Assembly: GCA_024867545.1 (NCBI GenBank)
Contig: JANFNE010000005.1
Span: 186,001 to 250,000 of the forward strand
Length of the DNA stretch: 64,000 nt
From: Phytopythium helicoides
Lineage: Eukaryota > Oomycota > Peronosporomycetes > Pythiales > Pythiaceae
Direction of reading: 5' to 3'
Shown here: positions 34,485 to 48,600 of the stretch, piece after piece
Layout of the letters: every line of letters begins with the position of its first letter
How positions within the stretch are numbered: position 1 is the stretch's first letter
Notes under the pieces: generated by a model
What the model was told of the DNA's origin: nothing
What the model saw: the letters and a program-made list of their open reading frames with translations, nothing else
The model's database searches: none
Program-made: the position numbers and the translations under genes

Positions 34485-37400
34485 CTAATACAACAGCCGT
34501 TCCACGGCCTCCTTGTGTGAGTAGTCACCCGTCGTCGACGCCAACACAGGCGGAGACACCTGCACCACGCTCGCACCAAATTGCGGGTGCGACACCAGCA
34601 GCGAGAACGCAGACACCTTCTCGATCAGGTCCCCGTTGATACCCACATAGTCGAACTTGCCCAGCACATCCGTGTACCCGTCCTTGTAGAACTCGCTCTC
34701 CACCTTCGACTTGGACGCACACCCTGATCCCGATCCAGACACCGCTCTCGACCCAGACACGCGAGCATACACCTTGACGTAGCACGAGCGCACGGGACAC
34801 CCCGCGTGCAGCACCTGCACCAGTCCCAGCTGCGGCATCGGAGTCACGTGCAGTCGCGAGTTGAAGTACGCTCGCATCACTTCCACATGGGGTGCCACCG
34901 ACTCGATGGTGCGTCCAGCGCTCGATGCTTCACGCACGCGCACCATCATCTGCGTGTTGGCGAGGTCGCTCGGGATGGATACAGACCGAGTGACGATGGC
35001 CGTCTCGGCAGACACGCTCGAGCTCGAGTCCAGCAGCTCCACAACCATTCGCTGTCGCGGCTCGATCAGCATCGCACTTGCCACGGACGACGAGGATGAC
35101 GACTTCGACTTCGACTTTGACGATGAATCGGACATGGATCCGGACACCGCTGACAACCCACATCCACCCGTGCCATCCGCAAATGTGTTGAACGGATCCG
35201 TAGAGAACATCCGCTCGACGTCGATCGGGTAGAACATCACCTCCACAGCACGCAAGCACTGGGATGTCACGCGGATGCTCGTTCCCACCACAGTCGCGTC
35301 CAGACGCACCTGTGGTCGAGCCACGGGGTTCCCCATTGCATCGTCGTCGTTGGTGTCATTGCCAGATGTGGACGAGTGACCCACCAACACGCCGCCGCTC
35401 TCGTCGTCCGTCGCGTCGGACAAATCCATGTGATCGAGACGTTGCAATTTCTGCACCTCGAACAAGTCATACTCGTCCACCACCTCCTTCAGCTTCTGGA
35501 ACCGCTCGCTCCATCGTGGATTCGGATGGTGCAGGTGTTTCTCCACGACCTCGCGAGCGACACCAAACTTGATGATGTTGACACTCGAGGTGGTGACACC
35601 GTCACGGACGGTGGTGTCGTCTCGTACGAGGTCGAGGTATCCTCTCAAGTAGTCGAACTGGACGCTGTCGGTGATGTCAGCACGTTCATCTTGTGACAGT
35701 GCCTCGAGACGACCGAACACCTCAAGTGCCTCTCGTGTCCAGTTCAGCAACACCAAATAGTATGTGAGCACAAACAGATGCTGAGCACTCAGAGTCGAGT
35801 ACATTCCGAGACGGAGGCATAGGTCGTGAAAGTACTGTCGCGTTGGTTCATTGGGAATACGCTCATCGGGAGAAGTGATGGAAGGGCCAGACACTTTCGT
35901 GCCGGAGACTCCATTCTCGACAATAGTGCCGGTGATGGGATGAGCTCGCTGGCTCAAGAATGGCCCGAACTCGGTGTGGTCGAAGCGTTGAGCACGATTA
36001 ATGTAGCTGTCGCACTTGTAGAGCAGACTTGTATCGACGAATGACGTGAATAATCCCTCACCAATCGATTGAAGAAAGTTGGGAGAGCTTTGAAGAAACT
36101 CCGCGATACCCTGCTCATCCCCGTGTAGGAGCGAGTACTTCCACACACCTGGCTCGAAGTGCACTATCTGGCGAAGAGAAGATGTCAACCCATTGTAGAA
36201 CGCAGCGTCCTCGCACCTCCACAATAGTCGAGTGACTTTCTCGACAATCCCAGGCTCCGACGTCAATATAAACTGACGAATATCATCCAATGACCCGCGA
36301 ACACAAATATCGGACCATGTGACCAGCTTCGTCTCGGATGGCGTGCGGACAACACGCAGTTTGCGGGTAGATGTATCGCTCGCACCGATGCTGTTCGCTC
36401 CCGCCCACGCAACTACTTGTCCACCGATCGAGACATGCGCCGGATAGTGTTCGAACTCTCCAGCTTCCGGAAAGTAAAAACTGTACGTGACGTCACGGGA
36501 TCGTTTCGATTTCACCCAGGTCACTTCCCCCTTTAGATAAAACGCGGAGTTGCTCAAAGGAATGGCGCCTTGTGGAATCTGCATCAACACATTGACGTCG
36601 AGTGCATCCTCATCGCCAACATTGTTGATCGTCACCTTGCACGAATAGATCCTGTGAACCACGAATTCGTCACTAACAACCTCTGGTTTATATCCGTATG
36701 GAGGTATAACGTGATAGAGTCCCGACAAGTATGTTTGTGTGACAATCAACTGAGAAGCTGAAGTCGCAGCCATATCCACGTCGGCGGGTGCCAGACTTCG
36801 ATGATACAATAGCATATCGCTGGCTGCAACCAGCCGCACTCGGTTCTCTGACAGTTGCTCGCGTTCAGTGCGAGGAGGATCAATCTCAAGGTCGAGCACA
36901 GCGAGTGCTAGGAGCCCTTCCGAAAACGAAGTCAGCGCTTCGGGTATAAACGACGATACGAATGACTGTTTTGTAGAGTGATGTCCAGCAAGGTACTTTG
37001 CATACTCCACCCAAAACTCGTTCGCACCGGCAAAGGAGCTACCAGAGCTCCGCCGCTCATTGACTCGACGCACCTTCCCGGCTTGGATATATGCCTCATC
37101 CACCTTGCAGTCAGGTCGAGTCCGCTTTTTTGACAAATCAGGTTTCTCTTCTTCTTCTTCTTCTTCTTCTTCTTCTTCATTGCTCGGAGTATTTATCATA
37201 CCCAAGTCGTCGTCGATCACACCTGGCTGATATTCCTGGGATGATTGCTCATGATTTATATCTACTTCGCCCGGTATTACGCAGTCTAGCATCGCACGTC
37301 GTTGTAGACGATTCCACAGCGCAACTGATGCACCATGGGAGAGAACCATCTCAAACATCCGACGAAGGGACTTGTCATCCCTTGACATCTCAATACTTTT

Positions 37401-40400
37401 GCGAATCTTGGAAATCGTAGCCTCACTCGTATAGCTCGTCCAATCGGCTGTTGTCTTGGACACAACTGTTGCAATCGTTAACAGTCTCTCGATCGGTCGC
37501 AACTGATGAAACATACCTGAAGTCAAATAGAACCGCTGGAGTGCTGCCACATCCTCCAAAACACAGTAGTCCAGCAGCGTCTTCCCAACCTTCGACTGAA
37601 CCAGAGGTCTCACAATCTCGTCAAAGAACGCGCGATCCTTCTTGAACAGAAAGAAGTTGAACTCGTCACTTGCGTTTCCACCAGAAAACCTATCTCTCTC
37701 AAAGTAGAATTTCACTTTCTCAGCGATCGTCAATTGGAACCATTTCTTCAATGTCTGCACAAAGGAGTCCTTATAGCAATTCGATATCGGCATCCACAAG
37801 TCCAACACATCGCTCAGCGTCTCATACACACCAATTTGACACCCAGGCATGATTTCTAGCACACGCTCGTCACCACCCTGTATCCATTCGTGATGAATAG
37901 TCTGCTGGAAATGTTGGTCCTGCGGCAAAGAATCGGCAGATGATAAACGGAGGTCCCGTAGTCTCTCTGGTTTTTCGACGGTAGGGTTCTGCACCAAAGT
38001 CATTGACACGCTGTGTTGATCAGTTGCAGAGTCGATCGCAAGCGTCACGACTTCCAAATCACCAAAGCTGCTATCAAAATCGGACAGCGGCAATTCAATA
38101 CGGACAACTGCATCCAGATCGACCACACAATGAGTAGCTACCATCGAGCCAGCACGAAGGAAGCCAATGCTGGATTCAGAGAGCTCCACCGTCTTCTTTA
38201 CATCCTTTGCAGTAGCCGAATTCGAGGTCTCAGTCTTCGCCACCTTTGCATCTGACACACCGTCACCATCCGCCACAACCACAACCTCCATATCCGATTG
38301 AGACACCACCACCGGATTCTGGATCAGCGTGGGCTTCGACGCAGTATAAGGTCCACTCAAAACAGGACCACTTGATCCATCTGCACCAGATGACACCATT
38401 AACGCACGACGACGTAGAATGTAAGCGTACTCGTCACCGAGCTTCCGAGCCTTCAAATACCGGTTCTCAAACACCTTCGTCGTGAACTCCGTCGACATCA
38501 ATACACCACCACCTGACCCGGATACAAACGGCGTCCCATCATCACTCGCGGACTCCAATGCCATCTCCGCACGCGCATTCCACGGACCCACAAACCGCTT
38601 CACAAACACCACGACCCGTGTCGATCCAGCAACGGCATTACGCAGCTCCACTTCCAAGTGTGCGGTCGATTGAGAGGAAAACCCATCATTCGAAGATGAA
38701 CCATCATTATCGCTGACTTTTGAAGTAGCGACTGTATCCCACACCACGCGTTGAGACGCTATCATCAACGGAGCTCGTAACGTAGACAGGAACACGGTTG
38801 ACGATTGCACCAGCGCATCGACGCCTAACGGCGCCAGCTTCTTCTTGCTTCCAAACACCTTCACGGTACATTTGAGTGACAGTGGACGGACCACAACCAC
38901 AAACGTGCCGGGTCTGTTCACTGTAGCAGAAACACCGATGGCTGCATTCTCACGATTTCGGATCGTGGTCACGCTAGACCCACCGTCACCACTTCGGACT
39001 GGTTCGAGCACTCCAGATCCCTTCTCACTCAACTCAATCACTCGATACAGACCAATTTTACCGTCTGCGAGCCACCGATCCACATCACTTGAGTACGCAA
39101 CTGGAATAGGAAACTCGACCGTCTCTCCAATCGCACAATGTACTTTCGTCAAGGGTTGCTGAATGTGTGTGTTCGGGAGCTGCCACTTCCACTTCGGGTC
39201 TTTCTTCTTTCCACTCGGCAGGATCACAGTGAGATTGGTGATGTCTTTGAGCTCACCAAGATGAATTTCTCCGTTTGAATCACTCCTCAAATTCACCTTG
39301 ACCGACTTCGAGAAATAGACATTGCGGAATCGGAGCTGAACCACAATGTCCGGGATGCGTTCGCCGTTGTGACCGAGGATCTGTACTGTGTAGACGCATG
39401 ACCCACTGCCACCACCATCATTAGTTTCAGCACACTTTCTCACCAGATGCGGAGTCCACACAGTATCATGTCGACTGATGTCGTGCACCTTGAAAGTCTT
39501 CGTATCTCTCAGATCACTCATATAAACGACACCTCTTTCATCAACTTCCCTTGACGAAGGCACACGAGCAGTCAGCTCAACAGAGAGGGACACACAGTCC
39601 TTCGGGATGTCGAAGACCACCGGAGATCGAAGAAAATCCTCGACCGACCCGAATCGCTCCTCATGACGCTCATTACTCGCAAATACGTAGCCATCGTTGT
39701 CATAGTGCTCGAACTTCACAGTCATCTCGATATCCGTGAGCGGACCCAGCTCAACTTGTTGAGAAAGACGCCCATTACAGGAGACATGCAGCTGAGTCAC
39801 GAGATTCGCACGAGCGCCAGGAAGAAGTTGCTCCGAGTCGATGTGCATTTTTGCATCCAAGCTGAACCAACCGTAGTGACGCTTGAATGATCGATGCAAA
39901 GAGCAAAAGGAGCCGTCCGACACCATCAAAACATGATCCCTACTCGCTCTGGAGTTTCTGGACCGAAACGGGATCACAATGATGCCTTCATCGTCGGACG
40001 CATATTCCCACCCCGCTTGGCCTGGACTCTCCGGATGAAGCAATGCTGCGCAAGAGCCACGAACGACATCGCCCACTTCATCCAATACCACCAACTCGTG
40101 ACCACGAGTCGTCCGACGCTCCACATAACGAAGAAAACCTCGACGCAAGATCGCGCGACAAGTCACACCCTTCTCCAAAATCTCCACCACATACACACCG
40201 CGCTTGCTCGCAGACCCAGCACCATCATCATCACCATTGCCACCACCCACAAACGCGATCGGCACACGAGCCTCCTGCCACTTACTCAGGTGACTCAAAT
40301 CCACCACCACCTCCTCGTTCGGAAGCAACCCGTCCAGACACACGTCGCCGCGCACCTCGTGACGTAGACGAGAGTAGTATTCTTCCGTCTTGATCTCGTA

Positions 40401-42167
40401 CAGGTGAGCGGTCAGCGACTGCACGTTCTTGACTCGCACGTGGATGACGAGCGGGTCTTGTGGTGCAAAGTAGGTGGGGTTGTACTGGCAGAAGGCGATG
40501 TCCGGTGTGGTGGACGCCGTGTCGGAGTCTAGCTCCTTGCCTTTTAGCGGCAGTCTCTCGATCCATGTGGCGAGATCTCCTTGGCCGCTCTTGATCATTG
40601 CCATCGCTTGTTGGGTCGACAGCCACTCTTGACCCACAAACCCAGCAAGTGCGTCAAACACGCGCGACGAATCCAGACTCGAACCGAACAACGTCGAAAC
40701 CGCGAGCTTCACAGCATCATCGTTCTGCAACTTGAGTGCGCCAGCTTGGATCGCGAGGTCTCGGTAGCTTGACGCCGACTCGGACGCAGTGCAACTGACA
40801 TACCCCACCAACTTGGCGTACTCCACCAGTGCATCCAGCAAAGTGGAAATCGTATCCGGTTGAGCATAATACAGTGCCTGACGCAGATGCAGCTCTTCCA
40901 GACGAACGGACAGGCGCTCCTTGTTCAGCACCGACGAGAAGTGGGCCAAGAAACCAATGGATTGCTCCACGCCTGCCAGCTTTGTTCGGAACACCGTCGA
41001 GCTTCCTCCATTCAACACGCCACCAGATGCCTCCACCTCACCCTCAGTCGAGGAGCGGATGAGTTTCAACCCATGGCTTGCAAACGGGATATTGTCGCGG
41101 AACAAGTCAGGAGCGCGACCCAAACACTCCACGAGCTGTGACAGCGGCATCCGTTTGTGCAGGCGACGAAAACCAAAACCGCGATTGGTCGGCTGCGTTG
41201 ATTCTCGCCGGACGTCTTCAATCACAGCCTCCACGAGTCCAGGGATATCAGTGTATTTTGGAGCGAAATCCTTCAGGAACAGCTTGAGCACGGCCCAGCG
41301 CTTGCGTGCCGGCAGCTCGTCCTCCCCGGCCCTCACTACGCGAGCAAAGATGGTTTCACGAGTCTCGCTTCTGAGGTCGCTCACGAGAGTCTTGGCTTCC
41401 GAGATCGGACCACGCTTCAGTGCTTCCCACTTGACGTCCATGAGCGCACTCGTAGACACCACCGACTCCCTGACACGACACCAATCACCAACGAGGCGTG
41501 AGTGTGAGAGCAACTACACAACTGCCATCGCGGCCGTGGAAAGACAGCAGCGCACTCTAGAACGGAGGCGTAGGATTTGGCCATGCCTGCGACTGCGACC
41601 CCCACGTCCGCTGGAACAGGGTCACTCAGCGTGATCTCCATGGAGCTCGCAATGCGCTGGCCGACCTCCTGTAGCACCGCGTCCAAACAAACACAGATAC
41701 AGCCACAACCACGTGAGCCACGTGAGCGAGCACCCCGTCCTCAGCACCGTCGATAATGCAGCGCGGAGCCTCACCGCCAGCTCGCCCCGAGGCGCGCGCG
41801 CCCTCCGCAGCAACTCCAGCTCCAGCACCAGCCGGCGACGCCGCAGCCGCGCCAGCTTCTTGGTGCACGTGTCCCGCTCCAGCCACCGCTCGGCGCGCTG
41901 CCGCAGTTGCTCACTCTCACGCAGCGCCGCCCTGGCCTCCGCGCCGGCCCGCTCGTCGCCACGCTCCGCCAGCGCCTGTACCTCCAGCAGCGCACACAGC
42001 GCCTCGTAGTACGCGCGCTCGCTCGTGTGAGGCTCCAGCGCCGCCGCCACCACCGCGCGCTTGGCTTGCACGTCGGCCGCCAGCGCCAGGCGCCGCGCGA
42101 ACGCCACGCGCTCGTCCGCGCTCATCGCCGAGCCCTCGGCCGCCAGCTCCAGCTCCCAGCTCTCCAT
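34485..42167 (-). CDS. MGL-4, giant macroglobulin-like protein, type A (2,496 aa)
   Basis: Model: complement of 34485-41469, 41556-41668 and 41775-42167. It joins to 2,497 codons without interruption, with the same introns as MGL-1. Most of the protein is nearly identical to MGL-1, including leader, introns and 3' end. Several short blocks are different and look like replaced cassettes: IPDIVVQLRFRNVYFSKSV instead of the CYF.NKNFAKP version (39220-39355), RQFILTSEPGIVEKV (36225-36285), and a wholly different hinge with CVIPGEVDINHEQSSQEYQ and an 11-residue poly-Glu run made by GAA/GAG codons. In the shared tracts it carries the same variants as its neighbour MGL-5 (VERRTTRG, VVGTSIRV, VEVMFYP). 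Function unknown, no thioester, no signal peptide. Confidence 0.78.
37146..37182 (-). repeat. GAA trinucleotide run in the MGL-4 hinge
   Basis: An uninterrupted run of about 11 CTT/GAA-type triplets on the coding strand encodes poly-Glu. MGL-1 and MGL-3 have only 3-4 Glu after several Asp at the same place, so this is a copy-specific expansion in the hinge. Confidence 0.8.
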
Positions 42168-42630
42168 GACTGCGTCGGCGTCGGCGTCAGCGTCAGCGAG
42201 CAGATTCAGATCTGCGGGTGAGCGAGCGTAGACCCGCGCAGCTCGGCATGGGTCCTGACGTCACTTCGGCTCGCTCGCTGGTGATATATTTGCAGGCGGC
42301 GGTGGATGCGACGTGTGAGCGAGGGATGGGCGAACGTTGAAGTTGTCGGGAGGCAAGTGGCGGTCCCACGCTGCTGCACGAGGTCAAGCAACAGGATCCG
42401 CTGCTACGGAAGCCGACGAGCTACGACGCGACTCGATAGCTGCCACGGCAACAGAAAAACAAACAAAGCTACCAGATGTCATTTGATATTCAATCAACGC
42501 TTCTCGATCACTCTCACGCCAAAAACTCGCTCGGCAATGAGACAACAAAAGCCTTCACAGCCAACACGAGATCACGAGATCGAAGAGCACCTCCCGATAC
42601 ACTCGATCCGCAATACTCGACTCGCCTACC
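42168..42630 (-). promoter_or_regulatory. MGL-5 to MGL-4 linker with MGL-4 promoter
   Basis: The linker mirrors that at 15969-16441. Reading in the minus direction it has an AATATATCACC element (around 42281-42291), TGACGTCA (42256-42263) and a conserved 18-codon upstream frame (42193-42249, MPSCAGLRSL...SAR), followed by the MGL-4 start. Confidence 0.6.
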
Positions 42631-45600
42631 CTAATACAACAGCCGTTCCACGGCCTCCTTGTGTGAGTAGTCACCCGTCGTCGACGCCAACACAGGCGGA
42701 GACACCTGCACCACGCTCGCACCAAACTGCGGGTGCGACACCAGCAGCGAGAACGCAGACACCTTCTCGATCAGGTCCCCGTTGATACCCACATAGTCGA
42801 ACTTGCCCAGCACATCCGTGTACCCGTCCTTGTAGAACTCGCTCTCCACCTTCGACTTGGACGCACACCCTGATCCCGATCCAGACACCGATCTCGACCC
42901 AGACACGCGAGCATACACCTTGACGTAACACGAGCGCACGGGACACCCCGCGTGCAGCACCTGCACCAGTCCCAGCTGCGGCATCGGAGTCACGTGCAGT
43001 CGCGAGTTGAAGTACGCTCGCATCACCTCCACATGGGGTGCCACCGACTCGATGGTGCGTCCAGCGCTCGATACCTCACGCACGCGCACCATCATCTGCG
43101 TGTTGGCGAGGTCGCTCGGGATGGATACAGACCGAGTGACGATGGCCGTCTCGGCAGACACACTCGAGCTCGAGTCCAGCAGCTCCACAACCATTCGCTG
43201 TCGCGGCTCGATCAGCATCGCACTAGACACGGACGACGAGGATGACGACTTCGACTTCGACTTTGACGATGAATCGGACATGGATCCGGACACCACTGAC
43301 AACCCACATTCATTCGTGCCATCCGCAAACGTGTTGAACGGATCCGTAGAGAACATCCGCTCGACGTCGATCGGGTAGAACATCACCTCCACAGCACGCA
43401 AGCACTGGGATGTCACGCGGATGCTCGTTCCCACCACAGTCGCGTCCAGACGCACCTGTGGTCGAGCCACGGGGTTCCCCATTGCATCGTCGTCGTTGGT
43501 GTCATTGCCAGATGTGGACGAGTGACCCACCAACACGCCGCCGCTCTCGTCGTCCGTCGCGTCGGACAAACCCATGCGATCGAGACGTTGCAATTTCTGC
43601 ACCTCGAACAAGTCATACTCGTCCACCACCTCCTTCAGCTTCTGGAACCGCTCGCTCCACCGTGGATTCGGATGGTGCAGGTGTTTCTCCACGACCTCGC
43701 GAGCGACACCAAACTTGATGATGTTGACACTCGAGGTGGTGACACCGTCACGGACGGTGGTGTCGTCTCGTACGAGGTCGAGGTATCCTCTCAAGTAGTC
43801 GAACTGGACGCTGTCGGTGATGTCAGTACGTTCATCTTGTGACAGTGCCTTGAGACGACCGAACACCTCAAGTGCTTCCTCCATTTTGTCCAGCATGATC
43901 ATATAGTACGTGAGGACCACAAGATGTGTTGCTGTCATCTTTGTAATCATGCCTAGTCGGAGGCACAGTTCGTGGAAGTATGCTCGTGCTTCAGCATTGA
44001 GTATCCGATTTCCAGAGTCTCCCACCCTCGTGGTCGAACCAAGTGTCCCTGGTGTCTGAATGCGGCCAGCGATTGAGTGGGTGCGACGACCAAGGTAAGG
44101 CCCGAATTCGACATGATCAAAGCAGGCTGAATCCTCAATGAAGTGCTCCCAGTGATAGAGTTGCTTCGTGCCAGCAATGGCCGTGGAGATCCCGTTTCCA
44201 ATAGAGCAGAGGAACTCATTCGAGCTTCCTAAGTACTCCTTCGAAGTTTGGATATCTCCATGGCGTAACGAATATTTCCACAGCGCGCGGCTGAACATCA
44301 TGTTGTCGCGCAAGTAGGAGGATAATCCCTTGAAAAAATCCGCATCTTCACATCTCCACTGCAAGTCGGCGATCCTTGTCTTTGGGTTGCTGTCCAAGTA
44401 GCGGCAAATATCGGCCAAAGATCCTCGCGCGCAGACATCTGACCACGAGGTAAGATTGATCTTTGTTGCTTCGCGAACAACATGGAGCTTTTGTGGGGAA
44501 TGGCCGAGGTCGGACCCACCCGCCCACGCAGCAACTTTTCCTTCGATCGAGGCACGAGCCAAGTAGTGATCAAAGTCGCCTATCGCTGGGAAGTAAAAGT
44601 CATACGTGAGTTTCTTCGATGAGTTTGAAGGAATACTCATGGTTTCGCTCTTGGTGTAAAATCCTGTGGTTGACAGTGGAATTGCTCCCTGAGGAATCTG
44701 CATCAACACATTGACACTCTGACTTCCTGATTCGCCAATATTGCTGATGGTCACAATCCCCGAGTAAATTTTGTGCACCACAAGTTCAAAGAGACCATCA
44801 TCACCCTTGGTGCACTCACTTCCATCCGAAGCGTTGACAATAGTTTGCTTGATGATAATGTCCACGTTGGGAGATGCGATGGATTCAGCTGGAACAATAC
44901 TGCGGTGGTACAACACAAGGTCGCTTGCTGCAACTAGGCTCAACTGGTTCATCGACCCACCAGCAGCTTGCTTGATCTCGGTTCGAGGTGCATCCACCTT
45001 CATATCAAGGACTGAAACGGCAAGAATCCCTTCTGTCAACGAAGTGAGAGCTTCAGGGAAGTATGACGACAGAAACGGTCGAAGCGGTGCTCGACTCCCA
45101 GATTCCGCGACGACTTTCACATGCCAAGCATAGTCCCTCCAAAAGCTGTTGGTTCCGTCGATGTTTTGGCGTTGTGCTGTGTAGAAGCGCTTTTCGTGTA
45201 CTCTCCGCACTTTTCCTGGCTTGATATAGGCCGTGTCCAGCTTGGCATCGCGGCGACGCTTTAAACTCTCATCACCCTCATCATCCTCATCGTCGTCACT
45301 GCTGTCGATGCTTTGCACACCATAATCGTCTTCGTCATCATCATCATCATAGTCGACGTATCCCGACTTTGGGTGTGATTGTGGCGCCCCAAAGAGTGAA
45401 GATTGGTCTGGGGCCAACGGGGCAGTACTCATTTGAGCTGACAAACGGGGCAGAGCAGCTATATCCCTTAAATATTGACCAGTATGGTAAGATCTTGCTC
45501 CGCGCCCGCGCCCACGTCCGCGCCCTCCCATCAACGTTGGAATAGGTTCGACACAACCTACTCTATTTCTCGGTGAATCTCGAGAAATCTTTGAGTAGTT

Positions 45601-48600
45601 ACAGCCACCAGACGCGTAATCATCCTCAACGGCAAGCGTTACCTTTACTTGTGATAGAACTGCATTATACAATTTTGTGAGCGTAATGCCATTTCCCGAG
45701 TCCTTTTTCGAGTCGATCGCGCGAATCACAGCATTGCAAATTTTGATAGTTTTACCAGAATCATTCAGGGATTCGGCCAGGAGAAGCTTCTCAACAACAC
45801 TCATCTCATGAAAAATGCCGATTTGAAGATAGTTCAGCTCCAGTTGTGTACTATCCCGCAGCACATAGTGATCCATAAACGACTTGGTGATCTTGCCAGC
45901 CACTATGGGTTTCACGTGCTGCTCAAAGAAATCAGGGTCTTTCTTCATCAGGAAAAAGTTGAGCTCGTCGCATGCGTTGCTGTAATAGAAGTCTCGCTTC
46001 GAAACTTCGCTCCGCTTATTCCAGGTCTTCACCACTTCTGCGAGGGTTCTGGTTTCCGATTCAGATGACAGTGTCGTCCATAGATCAGCGACGTCCCTAA
46101 GTGACTGATACAGTGCGTATGTGCTACCAAATGCCCGCGTGAGCGATCGCTCTTCGCCGCTGTAGACACACTCATGCTGGTCAGCCTGATGGAAGTGTTC
46201 TTGTGGTGCCAGAGCCTCGACCTCGGACAGGGTAATGTCTCGTTTTGGAATAGCACTCTTGTTACTACCGTGTCCAACGACAGCGCTGGACTCAAGCATC
46301 GCAGTCCCTCCGGTGTTTGAATCCCACGCCACCGACACGATCTGATAGCATATTTCTTTTCCCTCGAATTCCTCTCCCAAAACGAGGCTCAAATCAACAA
46401 TGACCTTACCGTCGGCAGGAACATTAGCTTGAATGCTGATCGATGTGGTACCAAGGAAAGAGATACTTGGTGAGAAGGTAGACACACTGTTTGGTGAGCA
46501 ACGTCGACGAGCGTAGCGAACTTGCTGGCTCTTTCGCTTCTTTTTCATCTCCACCACGTCGTCTTTGTCGGCGCTACGCGACAAATTTTCGTTGAAGCCA
46601 GTCACCTTATCTCCGTCACCAACGGTCACCACTTCCATATCCGATGATGAATGCACATTTGGATTCTGGATCCACGTTGGCTTTGGAACACCACTTGGAC
46701 CTCCACCTCGACGCCCACCCCCGGATGCAATCAAAGCGCGTCGTTGAAGAATGTACGCGTACTCGTCACTGATCGCCCGTTTCTTTAGGTACTCATTGTC
46801 AAAGAGAGTTGTCGAGAATGACATCCTTGGCAGTGGTGATCGATCAGGAGCTAAGCGGAGAGCCTGCCCATTTGCATCCAGGAAATGTTTGAAAAATATG
46901 ACGACGCGGGTCTCATTATCAGTGGCATTGCGAAGCTCAATTTCCAAGATGGGACTCTTTTTCGTTCCGTGCGTCGTTACACGTTGCGACAGTATCATAA
47001 GTGGTGCTCCGAATGACGGAAGCAGCATTTTCTCGCCTCTGAGAAGAAGAGCTGTTGAGAGGGGGGATATATACTTCTTTTGGGAACAAGTCGTCAGGTT
47101 GCACTGGATCTGAAGCGGGCGAACTTGTAGCTCGAAGTTTCCAGGCCGGTCAATTTTTACTCCAATCCCACCAGCTACGCCATTGCCACTCTTGATAACA
47201 GTAAGCTGTGCATCGTGATCTGCAGGTTCGAATACCTCATCACTTTTGCCCTTCACACTCACCACCTCGGACACACGAATTTGACCCGTCGCGAGCCATG
47301 TTTCAATCTCTTGGGAGTAAGCAGGTGGGATCGGAACTTCAACAATTTTGCCAGCTTCGCAGCGTACATTTGGCAAAGCATGCTGCAACAGATTAGGCAA
47401 TTGCCACGACCATGATGCCTGGTTCGATCGCGCCGGAAGATCAGCACGGACTTTGGTAATATGTTTTAGTGGCCCAAGACTCACTTCTCCATGATCGTCA
47501 GCTTGCAGTTTTACCTTGATTGGCGAGTCAAAAAATTGGTTCCAGATAGTGAAGTCCAATATTGCTCCAGGGATCTCTTCGCCATTATGGCCGAGAACAA
47601 GGACGCTAAACTCGTCGCTCGATCCTGCTGTGGAAGGCTTGCGAATAAGGTGTGGTGTGTACGTTGTTGTGTACCGGCTCACTTTCTGTACTTCGAACGT
47701 CGCAGAGCTAGTCACAGATGGCAGCTTGTTCAAGTCCAACACAGGAGTAGAGTTGGAAGAAGCCACTCGAGCTCGAAGAGTGCTCGTGACAGTTTCTGCG
47801 TCCAACGGGATCTCAAATGCAGGCATTGACTCAAGGAGCTCGTCGATCGACGAAAACGAGTGGACGATCTTGCTTGAGTTTTCGCCACGTCCGTCCCCAC
47901 CAGAAAGAGCAAAGTTCATCTCCAGCTCGATGGCAACCAATCTTTCCAAACCGACCTTGCCTCCATAAATGTTGAGACGAAGCCCGAAGATTGACAGTTG
48001 CGCCTTTGCACCAGGTATCAACTGTTCGGCATCGATGTGCATTCGAGCATAGAAGCTGAAACTCTCTGGAGCATACGCGAATGACCCATGAAAAAATCCG
48101 AAAGAGTCAGCACATAGCATCAAAGCAAACTTCTCGTTCTGGCTAGACACAACAGCAGGTCGAAATGGTATGATGATCAGTCCGTCCTCGTTAGCAGTAT
48201 ATTCTCGCCCTTGTTGCCCACGACTGCTTGTACTCAGTACAACTGCATTCGTTCCGTGAACCAATTCGCCCGCTTCATCCAATACCACCAACTCGTGACC
48301 ACGAGTCGTCCGACGCTCCACATAACGAAGAAAACCTCGACGCAAGATCGCGCGACAAGTCACACCCTTCTCCAAAATCTCCACCACATACACACCGCGC
48401 TTGCTCGCAGACTCAACACCATCATCATCACCATTGCCACCACCCACAAACGCGATCGGCACACGAGCCTCCTGCCACTTACTCAGGTGACTCAAATCCA
48501 CCACCACCTCCTCGTTCGGAAGCAACCCGTCCAGACACACGTCGCCGCGCACCTCGTGACGTAGACGAGAGTAGTATTCTTCCGTCTTGATCTCGTACAG

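Noticed and set aside
37091..37420. Poly-Leu plus-strand frame looking like a membrane protein
   Set aside because: It is the reverse strand of the GAA repeat in the MGL-4 hinge.
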